This document shows positions 25,964 through 34,277 of a stretch of DNA of 64,000 bases, in pieces. Positions within the stretch are counted from its first letter, which is position 1, and every line of letters begins with the position of its first letter. Source of the DNA: CAXXHQ01 sp963665265 (GTDB lineage Bacteria; Planctomycetota; Planctomycetia; Pirellulales; Thermoguttaceae). The stretch is from NCBI GenBank assembly GCA_963665265.2, contig OY762224.2, forward strand, positions 1,612,001-1,676,000, written 5' to 3'. The translations under genes and the position numbers were made by a program. The notes beneath the pieces were generated by a model, which worked only from the letters and a program-made list of their open reading frames with translations, had not been told where the DNA came from and ran no database searches.

Positions 25964-26667
25964 TGTAGCGACGCTTCTTGGTCGCGGATTAGCCCCCAGG
26001 CGCTTAGCGGATCGCCGGCTTTTCGAAGCGAATCTAAAAAACCGGGGAGGGTGAGCAAACGGCTCAATCGCGCCAACACGCGGAGATGGGTGCGATCGTC
26101 GGTCGAGCAGATCAAAAAGAAAACGTCGGTCAGCGTCGAGCCTCCGCCGAACGGAATTCCGCCGGCGGTATGTCCGAGCGCGAGGAACGGTTCGGCGAGG
26201 ATTTTAGCCATCGGGCGGCGCGGGTGAAGCAAGGCGACGCCGTTCTCTAATGCGGTCGAATGCATGTCTTCGCGTTCATGCACCGCCTCGGCCATGGCCT
26301 TTTGATCCCAGAGAAGGCAGGTGCCCGCCGCCAGTTCGGTCATTTTCTCGATGACGGAATTGCGAGTCCGCGCGTCGAGGGGAATGGCGATCGCTTCTTT
26401 CGGAAGCATGTCGGCAAGGACGATTTCCGGCGTGTGCTCGGGCGGTGCCGAGCTATCCAGCACGTTTTCGACCTGTACGAGTTCTTCCTCATCCGAAAGG
26501 CCGATTCGATTTTCAAACCAATGGTGAATGTCGATCTTGGAGAATTTCCATTCGCCGGCGACTTTTCGGCCGGGGAGTCTACCGCGTTCCGCAAGTTTCA
26601 TCACTTGTTGCGGAGAGAGGTGCAAATAGCGGGCTAATTTATCGACGTCGTAATCGCTGTAAGGCAT
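25960..26667 (-). CDS. Excisionase-type HTH fused to a PTS IIA-like domain
   Basis: Residues 1-55 form a helix-turn-helix of the excisionase/MerR-like kind (RYLHLSPQQVMKLAERGRLP, then GEWKFSKIDIHHWFENRI). Residues about 85-230 match PTS EIIA type 2 (PtsN-like): AIPLDARTRNSVIEKM and the phosphorylation-site block STALENGVALLHPRRP with the likely active His. The usual IPH is LLH here. It should accept phosphate from an HPr-like carrier and may bind DNA. No PTS permease, EI or HPr gene is in the window, so a regulatory role is more likely than sugar uptake. It is coupled to the receiver-like gene downstream. Confidence 0.85.
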   Translation of the reverse strand: MPYSDYDVDKLARYLHLSPQQVMKLAERGRLPGRKVAGEWKFSKIDIHHWFENRIGLSDEEELVQVENVLDSSAPPEHTPEIVLADMLPKEAIAIPLDARTRNSVIEKMTELAAGTCLLWDQKAMAEAVHEREDMHSTALENGVALLHPRRPMAKILAEPFLALGHTAGGIPFGGGSTLTDVFFLICSTDDRTHLRVLARLSRLLTLPGFLDSLRKAGDPLSAWGLIRDQEASLQ

Positions 26668-26850
26668 GATAGCGCCCTCGACGCGCTAGCGTTGCAGTTC
26701 CGTAAGTGCGCGGAGAGGCGACGGAATCGCAAAAAGGGTAATTGGCACGGTTGTTCATAATTACGCATTTCGCTTAAGTTGTCTATACGGACCGGCGGTC
26801 TTAAGTGGAGAATCGGAGAAAAAGTGAGGCAATAGCTAGGAAAACTCGCC

Positions 26851-26878
26851 TTGACAGGTGACAGAAAATTCGGAGAAT
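26851..26878 (+). promoter_or_regulatory. Sigma70-type promoter for murE
   Basis: A perfect TTGACA (26851) and GAGAAT (4 of 6) are 16 bp apart, giving a start near 26885 and an 87-nt leader before murE. It is the best match in the 304-bp divergent gap between the PTS-IIA-like gene and murE. Confidence 0.55.
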
Positions 26879-26971
26879 CCCCAGCCGCTACGAGACAGGA
26901 AGTCATGCGTGGCGTTTTCGTTCGACAGAGATAACCGTCGAACGAACCCTGGGCAAGGAGGCCCGTGGGCG

Positions 26972-28459
26972 ATGTTTGTCGGAACTGAACTGGAGCAAAG
27001 CTGGAGTTTGCGAAGGATGACGCCGGCCGGTCGTTTTTTCGGCGCGGACGACGTCGTATTTCGTCGTTGCGTGAGCGATTCTCGCCTGGTTCGGCCCGGC
27101 GATTTGTTCGTCGCTTTCAGCGGTTCCCGACATGAAGCGAGCGCTTATCTGGCCGATGCGATCTCCCGTGGATGTGCGGGGGTGTTGGCCGAAGCTCCGA
27201 TCGCCGATCTTCCTTTGCCTGTTTGCGTCGTTTCCGACGCGCGAGCCGCGTTCGGAACGATCTGCCACGAACTTGCCGGAAATCCGACCGAGAAGCTCAA
27301 GCTAATCGGGGTTACAGGCACCAACGGCAAAACGACGACGAGTTGCTTGATTGCCGGAGTTCTCGCGCACACGGGAACGAAAGTCGGCTTGATCGGCACT
27401 CTTGGATATTTTGACGGCGAGGAAGTAGAAGAGGCGAATCATACGACGCCTCCCGCCGATAAGCTTGCCGAGCTATTGGCCCGCATGGCGGACAACGGCT
27501 GCACTCATGCGATAATGGAGGTTTCGAGTCACGCGTTGGCCCAATCGCGAGTGGCCGGAGCGAAGTTCGACGCGGTTTGCGTGACGAACGTGACTCGCGA
27601 TCACCTCGACTACCATTTGACGTTAGGCAATTACCGAGCCGCCAAGGCGCGAATGTTCGATCATTTGCGAGACGAAGGTTTCGCGGTCGTAAACGCCGAC
27701 GATCGGACGGCGATGGACTATTTGAATCGATTCGACGGCCCCGCGTTGACCGTTGGGATAGAGAACGCCGCGGAAATAACAGGCGTTCCGGTCGAGCAAT
27801 ACGCCAGCGAACAAACGTTTTTGATTTCGGCCGGCAGCGAAACGATTGCGGCGCGAACGGCGATGATCGGTCGCCATCACATATCGAATTGCCTCATGGC
27901 GACGGCCGTCGGCCTGACCTACGGGGTTCCGTTATCCAAAATCGTGCGTTCGTTGGAGACGGCTAAGCATGTGCCGGGACGACTCGAAAGAATTGAATGC
28001 GGACAGCCTTTTAGCGTTTTCGTCGATTACGCGCATACGCCCGACGCCTTGGTAAACGCGTTGAAGACGGTGCGATCGGTCGTTCGCGGAAAAGTGATTT
28101 GCGTTTTCGGAGCCGGCGGCGAACGAGATCAGGCCAAGCGCCCTTTGATGGGCGGCGCGGTCGAGGAATTCGCCGACGTGCGGATCGTCACGAACGACAA
28201 TCCTCGCGGCGAGGATCCGGAATCGATCGCGGAAGATATTTTGAACGGATTCGCCGACCGCCGACGAGCGACGGTCATTTTGAATCGAACGCAGGCGATT
28301 GAGAGAGCGTTGGAACGAGCGATGCCCGGCGACGCGGTTCTGATCGCCGGAAAAGGTCACGAAAGAACGCAGATTATCGGCGACCGACGCGTCGAGCATG
28401 ACGACGGCGAAGTCGCGCGACGTTGGCTATATGAGTTTCAACCGTTTGCGAATTCGTGA
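26972..28459 (+). CDS. murE: UDP-MurNAc-tripeptide synthetase (meso-DAP adding)
   Basis: I choose ATG 26972 because AAGGAGG lies about 10 nt upstream and the product is then 495 residues, the normal MurE length; a frame to 26858 adds an unsupported extension. Motifs include the SDSRLVRPGDLFVAF start domain, the ATP loop VTGTNGKTTT (residues about 114-123), HTTPP, EVSSHAL, NVTRDHLDYH, VDYAHTPDAL, and DNPR at about 409-412, the mark of meso-diaminopimelate specificity. KGHE follows. It adds meso-DAP to UDP-MurNAc-L-Ala-D-Glu. This fits recent evidence that planctomycetes have peptidoglycan. Confidence 0.96.
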   Translation: MFVGTELEQSWSLRRMTPAGRFFGADDVVFRRCVSDSRLVRPGDLFVAFSGSRHEASAYLADAISRGCAGVLAEAPIADLPLPVCVVSDARAAFGTICHELAGNPTEKLKLIGVTGTNGKTTTSCLIAGVLAHTGTKVGLIGTLGYFDGEEVEEANHTTPPADKLAELLARMADNGCTHAIMEVSSHALAQSRVAGAKFDAVCVTNVTRDHLDYHLTLGNYRAAKARMFDHLRDEGFAVVNADDRTAMDYLNRFDGPALTVGIENAAEITGVPVEQYASEQTFLISAGSETIAARTAMIGRHHISNCLMATAVGLTYGVPLSKIVRSLETAKHVPGRLERIECGQPFSVFVDYAHTPDALVNALKTVRSVVRGKVICVFGAGGERDQAKRPLMGGAVEEFADVRIVTNDNPRGEDPESIAEDILNGFADRRRATVILNRTQAIERALERAMPGDAVLIAGKGHERTQIIGDRRVEHDDGEVARRWLYEFQPFANS

Positions 28460-28508
28460 AGACGAGAGAGACGCCCGAGCGGCGAATGCGACGGCGACAA
28501 TACGGAAC

Positions 28509-29942
28509 ATGAACATATCGGTCGGACAATTCGCTGAAATCGTGAAGGGATCGTTGCGTTTTTCTCCGCATACAGAGGCGGAATTCGCGGCGTCGTTCGC
28601 TTCGGCGGTTTTTGGAAAAGTCGTGGCCGACAGCCGGCAAGTGAAGCCCGGCGACGTTTTTTGGGCCCTCAAGGGCGCGAAGCATGACGGAGCGGCCTTC
28701 GTCGGCGAAGCGTTGCGACGCGGAGCCGTCGGCGCGATCGTCGATCAGGACGTCGAACCGAGCGACATGCAATGGGTCGTTCGCGTCGAAGATTCGTATC
28801 AAGCGTTGGTCGATTGGGTCGCCTGGAAGCGGCGAAATTTTTCCGGAACGATGATTGCCGTAACGGGAAGCGTCGGCAAGACCACGACCCGACAAATGAT
28901 TCGCACCGTTCTGAGCCGAAAATTTCGCGGAACGGCCAGCCCTAGAAATTACAACAATCATTTCGGCGTGCCGTTGAGCATGCTGCAAATGGAATCGAAT
29001 CACGATTACGCCGTGATTGAAATCGGCGCGAGCAAGCCAGGCGAAATAGCTTCGCTGTCGAAGCTCTGCTTGCCGAAGATCGCGGTGATTACGCAAGTCG
29101 GCGACGCGCACCTCGGCGGATTCGGCAGCCGGCAATGCATTGCCGAGTCGAAGGCCGAACTGCTCGAAGCGTTGCCGCTCGACGGACAAGCGATTTTGGG
29201 CGACGACCCGTGGTTGCGAGTCGTCACGAAAAAATGCGGCGCCGAAATCACCTGGGTCGGTCTCGGCGAAGAATGCGATTTGATTGCGAAGGACGTGCGA
29301 GCGGAAGACGGACGACTTCGGTTTCGAGTCGTTGCCGCGAGCGATTCGAGACTGGCGACGGGAACGCATTTTTCCGTGCCGGTTTGGGGACGCCATCATG
29401 TGACGGCCGTTTTGGCCGCAGCAGCCGTTGGACGCTTGATGGGCGTCGATATGACCGAGATCGCCGCCGCCTTGGAAGAGTATCAACCGGTGCCGATGCG
29501 ATGCGAGGTCCGGCGACTTCGCGGCGCCACGGTGATTAACGACGCCTATAACGCGAATCCGACCTCAATGCGAGCCGCTTTGGAGCTGCTGCACGACCTT
29601 GAGAGTTCGGCGCGAAAGATTGTCGTATGCGGCGACATGGGAGAGTTGGGCGAAGAATCGTCCGCCCTCCATTGGGAATTAGGTCGACAGACCGTCGAAG
29701 TCGCGCAAGCCTCGATAGTGATCGCCTGCGGCGAATTCGCCCAGTACGTCGTCGGCGGCGCGCGAGCGGCGGGCATCTCCGCTCCCAAAGCGATCGCTTG
29801 CGAGCGAGTGGAAGACGCCCTGCCCTACTTAGGACAGATCGTTTCGCCCGGCGACGTCGTTTTGGTCAAAGGTTCGCGAATGATGGCGATGGAACGGGTC
29901 GTCGAAGCGTTGGAACGCTATCCGCAACGACGATCCGCCTAA
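28509..29942 (+). CDS. murF: UDP-MurNAc-tripeptide:D-Ala-D-Ala ligase
   Basis: The start at ATG 28509 leaves a 49-bp gap after murE and gives 477 residues beginning MNISVGQFAEIVKG. An in-frame ATG at 28431 would overlap murE and add 26 charged residues. Motifs are VADSRQVKPGDVFWAL, the ATP loop AVTGSVGKTTTRQM, NYNNHFGVPL, EIGASKPGEI, INDAYNANPTSM and VLVKGSRMMAMERVV. It adds D-Ala-D-Ala to give UDP-MurNAc-pentapeptide. It forms an operon with murE that ends in the hairpin at 30137. Confidence 0.96.
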   Translation: MNISVGQFAEIVKGSLRFSPHTEAEFAASFASAVFGKVVADSRQVKPGDVFWALKGAKHDGAAFVGEALRRGAVGAIVDQDVEPSDMQWVVRVEDSYQALVDWVAWKRRNFSGTMIAVTGSVGKTTTRQMIRTVLSRKFRGTASPRNYNNHFGVPLSMLQMESNHDYAVIEIGASKPGEIASLSKLCLPKIAVITQVGDAHLGGFGSRQCIAESKAELLEALPLDGQAILGDDPWLRVVTKKCGAEITWVGLGEECDLIAKDVRAEDGRLRFRVVAASDSRLATGTHFSVPVWGRHHVTAVLAAAAVGRLMGVDMTEIAAALEEYQPVPMRCEVRRLRGATVINDAYNANPTSMRAALELLHDLESSARKIVVCGDMGELGEESSALHWELGRQTVEVAQASIVIACGEFAQYVVGGARAAGISAPKAIACERVEDALPYLGQIVSPGDVVLVKGSRMMAMERVVEALERYPQRRSA

Positions 29943-30004
29943 TGGAAATTCACGCGTAAAACAAATTGGAGAACGCCCGCTGAAACTTTTAACGAACTAG
30001 TTGT

Positions 30005-30188
30005 AGGACTCCTCCGTTAGCGTTGCGATTGCGGGATTGCGGCGCTACCCTCCCCTCCTTGGGTTGGAGCATTATCTCGTCGAAAGCGGTTTCTGGGTCA
30101 ACTGCCTCGACGAGAGCTTCGCGGTGGAGTCTTTGACTGAGCGTCGGGGCGGCAATCGTTCGTCCCGACGCTCAGGGATATTTTTTTG
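30005..30188 (+). ncRNA. Candidate structured RNA between murF and mraY
   Basis: Hand folding gives a compact RNA. An outer helix pairs AGGACTCCTCCG (30005-30016) with CGGTGGAGTCTT (30122-30133), with one T-T mismatch and one G-U pair. Inside are TAGCG/CGCTA (30018/30043), a small CTCC/GGAG hairpin near 30060, and a long arm of 9 bp TCTCGTCGA/TCGACGAGA (30075/30107) extended by GCGGTT/AACTGC. A terminator follows. A weak promoter-like pair (TTGGAG 29966, TTTAAC 29988) would start transcription near 30000. It matches no RNA family I recognise (not tmRNA, SRP RNA or classical 6S). It could instead be the 3' UTR of murF. Confidence 0.4.
30137..30188 (+). terminator. Rho-independent terminator 1, after murF
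   Basis: A perfect 12-bp stem, CTGAGCGTCGGG (30137-30148) with CCCGACGCTCAG (30164-30175), is followed by GGATA and a T8 run. It ends the murE-murF transcript or the RNA candidate. Confidence 0.85.
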
Positions 30189-30256
30189 ATTCGCGGCCAA
30201 ACCCTTGTGAGAAGGTAACTATCACAAAAGGATTTCGCGAAGATCAAAGGCGAACG

Positions 30257-30299
30257 ATGCTGAATGATGCGCGGCTTTGCCCGTCATTCAGCATTTTTT
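30257..30299 (+). terminator. Terminator 2 / possible attenuator in the mraY leader
   Basis: ATGCTGAATGA (30257-30267) pairs perfectly with TCATTCAGCAT (30284-30294), followed directly by T-rich sequence. It ends only 48 nt before the mraY start, so any mraY transcript starting upstream must pass it. Just before it, TTGTGA (30205) and TCACAA (30222) form an 11-nt-spaced inverted repeat that could be an operator or an extra hairpin. Confidence 0.75.
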
Positions 30300-30347
30300 A
30301 TTGATGAACCGGGCGAACGACTTTTTATCCTCCTTGAGATTGAATCG

Positions 30348-31532
30348 ATGCTTGTTTGGTTTTTGGACAATGCGGAATGGCTGGGTTGCGGCCCGCTGGT
30401 GCAAGGTTTCGCCGAACCGTGGTCGAAGATCACGCTTCGAGCGGCCGCCGCCGCCTTGGTCAGCTTTTTGTTGGCCGTCGTTTTCGGACCGCGCTGGATC
30501 GCTTGGCTGAAGCGACATTTTCGTGAACCGATCAAATGCGATTCGCCGGAAATCTGCCAACTCACGCTCTCCAAAAATAATACGCCGACGATGGGCGGGC
30601 TGTTCATCGTCGCCGCTTGGGCGGTTGCGGCCGTTTTGTTTGGAAATTGGAAAGTCGGCTTTGTGCCGCTCGCCGTGTTTCTTGCGGCCGGACTAACGGC
30701 AGTCGGCGCTTTGGACGACGCCAAGAAGATATTCTGCGCCGCGAACGGACTGAACGCGAGAAAGAAATTGCTTGGGCAATTGGTCGCCGTCACGGCGACT
30801 GCGGCGGCGTTATATCTGCGGCAGGCGAACTCGCCGGAGGGTTTGACGCTCCATATTCCTGTGGCGGATTACGATTTCGCTTGCGGTTGGGCGTATATCC
30901 CTTGGGCGACCCTGGTTATCGTCGGAGCGGCGAACGCCGTGAATTTGACCGACGGTTTGGATGGTTTGGCGGGCGGATGCTCGCTTTTCGCGGCGGCGGC
31001 CATGACCGGACTTGTGTACGCGGCAGGACATGCCGAATGGGCGGAGTATTTGCACGTCCCCAAAATTGCCGGGGCGGGAGAATTAACGGTTTTAGGCGGC
31101 GCTTTGACCGGCGCCATCCTCGGGTTTCTGTGGTTTAATTGTCATCCGGCGCAAGTTTTCATGGGCGATACGGGATCGCTTCCATTGGGCGGCTTGCTCG
31201 GCTTCATGGCCGTGGTCGCCCGGCAGGAGTTTTTGCTGGTTTTGGTCGGCGGCGTGTTCGTCGTCGAGGCCCTTAGCGTCATTATACAGGTCTCCTACTT
31301 TAAGTGGCGACGGCGGAGGATTTTCCTTTGTGCTCCGTTGCACCACCATTTTCAACTTCGTGGCTGGGCCGAAAATAAGATCGTCGTGAGGTTTTGGATC
31401 GCCGGAGCGTTGTGCGCCTTACTCGGAGCGGCTGCGTTGAAAATGCAAGTGCATGAAAAAACGATGAAAATCGCCGTCCCTCGTGCCGCCGTGCATATGG
31501 CGGCTGGGAATAATCAGGAACTGTTGAAGTGA
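30348..31532 (+). CDS. mraY: Phospho-N-acetylmuramoyl-pentapeptide transferase
   Basis: The ATG at 30348 gives 394 residues, slightly longer than the usual 360; a frame to 30264 would run through the terminator hairpin. About ten membrane helices are visible. Conserved cytoplasmic loops are NTPTMGG, LDDAKK with catalytic Asp residues, NAVNLTDGLDGLAGG, FMGDTGSLPLGG and APLHHHFQLRGW. It moves phospho-MurNAc-pentapeptide to undecaprenyl phosphate to form lipid I. murG follows 38 bp later. murD and ftsW, which commonly sit between mraY and murG, are absent. Confidence 0.96.
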   Translation: MLVWFLDNAEWLGCGPLVQGFAEPWSKITLRAAAAALVSFLLAVVFGPRWIAWLKRHFREPIKCDSPEICQLTLSKNNTPTMGGLFIVAAWAVAAVLFGNWKVGFVPLAVFLAAGLTAVGALDDAKKIFCAANGLNARKKLLGQLVAVTATAAALYLRQANSPEGLTLHIPVADYDFACGWAYIPWATLVIVGAANAVNLTDGLDGLAGGCSLFAAAAMTGLVYAAGHAEWAEYLHVPKIAGAGELTVLGGALTGAILGFLWFNCHPAQVFMGDTGSLPLGGLLGFMAVVARQEFLLVLVGGVFVVEALSVIIQVSYFKWRRRRIFLCAPLHHHFQLRGWAENKIVVRFWIAGALCALLGAAALKMQVHEKTMKIAVPRAAVHMAAGNNQELLK

Positions 31533-31570
31533 ATTGTTATCGGGCGGGGAGCGAAAGAGGCACGCCAATT

Positions 31571-32740
31571 ATGGCTAATATAAATACCCACCATATCGTT
31601 TTCGCCGGCGGCGGCACCGGCGGACATCTTTTTCCGGGCTTGGCCGTCGCGGCCAGCTTGAAGAAGGAAATCCCCGCACTGCGCGTCACTTTCGTCGGCT
31701 CCGGCAAAGAAAGCGAGCGTCGTTGGGTTCGGGACGCCGGTTATGAATACCGGACATTTTCTTGCCACCCCCTGCCCCGTCGCGCCGGCGAGACGTTTTC
31801 TTTTTTCGTCGAAAACATGGCCGGCTATTTGGCGGCAAGACGTTTCTTACGCGATGAAGGCGTCGCGGCCGTCGTCGGACTCGGCGGTTTCGCCAGCGTG
31901 CCGGCCGTTTACGCCGCGGCGAGAAAACATTTGCCGGTCGTTCTCCTTGAGCAAAACGCCCTGCCCGGCAAAGCGAACCGTTGGCTGGCGAAGTCGGCCG
32001 ATCTGATTTGCGTCTCCTTTGAAGAGACCGGCTTCCACCTCCGTGCGCAAAAGCCGATTCGCGTGACGGGCAATCCAGTGCGCGATGCGTTCTTTACCGC
32101 CGAGTCGCAGATTGCGCGCGTCCGAAGGGAACGCAAAGGGGATTGGCCGTCGCTTATCGTTTTCGGCGGAAGCGCCGGATCGCAACGTCTAAACGAGAAC
32201 GTGCCCAAAGCGCTGTATAAACTTAGTTCGAGGATGGGCGATTGGCGAGTCACGCATCAGGCGGGCGAGAACGGCGTTGAAGATACGCGACGACTCTACG
32301 AAAAGCTCGGCTTCGAGAGAGTTCGAGTCGTGCCGTTCCTCGATGATTTGCCTAACGAGTTGCTTAGCGCCGATCTGGCGATATGCCGGGCCGGCGGGAC
32401 GACCTTGGCGGAATTGGCCGCGGCGGGGACCCCTGCCCTGCTCGTTCCCTATCCTTACGCCGCCGACGAACATCAACTAGCGAACGCCGCCGCATATGCG
32501 AAACGCGGCGCCGCCGTCATCGCCTCCGAGCGGTTGGAAGACGGCCAGCTCTGTGAACGATTGGATGATCAAATCGTCGAGAAGTTGGAGCCGTTGGTCA
32601 TCGATTCGGCCATCCGCGCGCAATTCGCCGAATCGATGCAGCGTTTGGCCCGACCGAATGCGGCCGACGACGTCGCCTCGCTGATTTGGTCCTCGATTAC
32701 GAGCCGCAGTTGGATGGAACTCCCCTGCCCCGCCGCATAA
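31571..32740 (+). CDS. murG: UDP-GlcNAc:undecaprenyl-PP-MurNAc-pentapeptide GlcNAc transferase
   Basis: The ATG at 31571 (AGAGG upstream) gives 389 residues. The N-terminal GT-B loop is FAGGGTGGHLFPGLAVA. VVGLGGFASVPAV, LLEQNALPGKANRWL, VTGNPVR, the second glycine loop VFGGSAGSQRLN, and the donor-binding RAGGTTLAELAAAGTPALLVPYP, followed by ADEHQLANA, complete the family pattern. It makes lipid II at the inner face of the membrane. It is probably cotranscribed with mraY. Confidence 0.96.
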   Translation: MANINTHHIVFAGGGTGGHLFPGLAVAASLKKEIPALRVTFVGSGKESERRWVRDAGYEYRTFSCHPLPRRAGETFSFFVENMAGYLAARRFLRDEGVAAVVGLGGFASVPAVYAAARKHLPVVLLEQNALPGKANRWLAKSADLICVSFEETGFHLRAQKPIRVTGNPVRDAFFTAESQIARVRRERKGDWPSLIVFGGSAGSQRLNENVPKALYKLSSRMGDWRVTHQAGENGVEDTRRLYEKLGFERVRVVPFLDDLPNELLSADLAICRAGGTTLAELAAAGTPALLVPYPYAADEHQLANAAAYAKRGAAVIASERLEDGQLCERLDDQIVEKLEPLVIDSAIRAQFAESMQRLARPNAADDVASLIWSSITSRSWMELPCPAA

Positions 32741-32751
32741 TCGGCCTTCGC

Positions 32752-32779
32752 TTGTGATCTTTTCTTAGGCGGGTATAAT
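32752..32779 (+). promoter_or_regulatory. Sigma70-type promoter for the small membrane protein and cdsA
   Basis: TTGTGA (4 of 6) and a perfect TATAAT are 16 bp apart. The start would be near 32786, about 133 nt before the small open frame at 32919. Confidence 0.55.
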
Positions 32780-32918
32780 CTACCTGCCTTCCGTTTTGCG
32801 CGGATAATATTCCGTCGTAAGGCTTTTTTATCGCTGGGCGTCGGATTCCGTTGGCGTGTGCCTTGTCGTCCTTGGTGACTTCGGCATTTTCTTCTGTTCT
32901 TACGTAGCGGAGCGTTGA

Positions 32919-33068
32919 ATGTCGAGTTTAGTAAGTGTTTCGCTATTCGTCGGATTTCTCGGGATGTTACTCGGTCTGTTATATTCAGGCAGTGGGCCGC
33001 TGGCGATCGTCGGAGCGATTGTTTTCGGCTGCAGCGTTATTGCGGCGGCCATTCTTACTGCAAAATAA
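32919..33068 (+). CDS. Small hydrophobic membrane protein (49 residues)
   Basis: An ATG at 32919 is preceded by CGGAGCG with 6-nt spacing and opens a 49-codon frame ending TAA at 33068. The product begins MSSLVSVSLFVGFLGMLLGL and ends IAAAILTAK. It has two hydrophobic helices (residues about 5-22 and 28-46) joined by a short YSGSGP turn, typical of small double-pass inner-membrane proteins. It ends 19 bp before cdsA and shares its promoter, so it may act on membrane lipid synthesis, but no family is recognised and function is open. Confidence 0.6.
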   Translation: MSSLVSVSLFVGFLGMLLGLLYSGSGPLAIVGAIVFGCSVIAAAILTAK

Positions 33069-33087
33069 TTTTTGGGAACCTTGGAAT

Positions 33088-33999
33088 ATGCTTCGTTGGC
33101 GATTGAGTCTTGGCGCGATTTTCATAGCGGCAATTATCGGGCTGTGTTGGATGGACGTCCATTCGCGGATTCCCGGTCTGTGGCTTTTTCCGCTTGGTGC
33201 CTTGATCGTCGCTTTAGCGTCCGGCGAGATCGTCGAACTGCTGCGTTGCGTCGGCTTGAAACCGCTCGCCGGCGTCGTCTTGGGAAGCAATTTGACGCTG
33301 TTTGCGATGAATTGGACTCGTGAAATAGTCATGGAAATCTTACCGGCTTCGACCCAAGCCCAGTTGGCGTTGAACGCCGGATTGATCAATCGTTTGGAAT
33401 GGGCCGCCGCCGCCTTGCCGATTTGCGTTCTTGTCGCCTTTGCCGCGGCGATGCGACGCTATGAAAAACCGGGCGAATCGATCAATCAGATCGCGGCCAC
33501 GGTGTTTGCGATCGTCTATGTCGGCTTGATGATGTGTTTCGTCGTCCAATTGCGGATCAATTGGAATATGTGCGCCCTGGCCTCGATGATTATCGTGGTA
33601 AAGATGAGCGATACGGGGGCATATACCGTGGGGCGGCTGATCGGCCGACATAAGATGGCGCCGGTTCTCAGTCCGGGAAAAACAATCGAAGGCGCATTTG
33701 GGGCGATCGCTTTTGCCGTCCTGGGCTCCTGGTTCTGTTTTCATCTTCTTTGGCCGATCGATTCAAGTAATCCAGGGCTGCTTCTGGGCGGCGCCGGTTG
33801 GATCGTCTACGGCGCGGCGGTCGGAGCAGCGGGCATTTTCGGCGATTTGGCCGAGTCATTGATAAAACGGGACGCTCAGCGGAAGGATTCCAGCGCTTGG
33901 ATGCCTGGCTTCGGCGGTATTCTGGATATCGTCGATTCGATTCTTTTAGCGGCTCCGGTCGCTTGGCTTTGCTGGGCGCTCGGTTTAGTCGTCGTCTAG
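33088..33999 (+). CDS. cdsA: Phosphatidate cytidylyltransferase
   Basis: The ATG at 33088 gives 303 residues beginning MLRWRLSLGAIFIAAIIGL; the longer frame to 32935 runs through the small upstream gene in another phase and lacks support. About seven membrane helices are present. The C-terminal CDP-alcohol signature reads GDLAESLIKRDAQRKDSSAW, then PGFGGILDIVDS, with the conserved Lys and Asp residues; SDTGAYTVGRLIGRHK and SPGKTIEGA precede it. It makes CDP-diacylglycerol for phospholipid synthesis. It usually follows uppS near frr; here it sits after murG. Confidence 0.94.
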   Translation: MLRWRLSLGAIFIAAIIGLCWMDVHSRIPGLWLFPLGALIVALASGEIVELLRCVGLKPLAGVVLGSNLTLFAMNWTREIVMEILPASTQAQLALNAGLINRLEWAAAALPICVLVAFAAAMRRYEKPGESINQIAATVFAIVYVGLMMCFVVQLRINWNMCALASMIIVVKMSDTGAYTVGRLIGRHKMAPVLSPGKTIEGAFGAIAFAVLGSWFCFHLLWPIDSSNPGLLLGGAGWIVYGAAVGAAGIFGDLAESLIKRDAQRKDSSAWMPGFGGILDIVDSILLAAPVAWLCWALGLVVV

Positions 34000-34039
34000 C
34001 TAGATCGGGTTAGCGCGGTGCAATCGTACGGTTTTGCGT

Positions 34040-34067
34040 TTGCACGCCCTTAGCCCGAGTGTATAAT
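34040..34067 (+). promoter_or_regulatory. Possible promoter for the zinc-ribbon gene
   Basis: A perfect TATAAT at 34062 is preceded 16 bp upstream by a weak TTGCAC. The leader to the next gene would be about 200 nt. Confidence 0.35.
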
Positions 34068-34277
34068 AGAGTCGATTCGAGACTCCTCTGATTTAGCTTT
34101 TCAAATTTGTTCGTTCGTATTACGTCGCTCCTCTCATAAGATTGCGCGGAACGAATCCCCGGTCTCATTCATTTTCATACCGTTCTCGCGTGCTCGCTAA
34201 TCTTTGAGAATGCGGTTTGCCGTCGCTGACGCTGCGCCGGTTGGTTTTGATAGGAATATCAGAGCGGGGAAACGAAC

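Noticed and set aside
27450..27457. GCCGATAA inside murE as a sigma28 promoter
   Set aside because: It is within coding sequence, has no -35 partner, and such an 8-mer is expected by chance in a window of this size.
30005..30188. Assignment of the murF-mraY RNA as 6S or SRP RNA
   Set aside because: 6S RNA needs a near-symmetric central bubble, but here one side has about 57 nt and the other about 6. SRP RNA needs a GGAA-type apical loop with the conserved asymmetric loop, which is absent.
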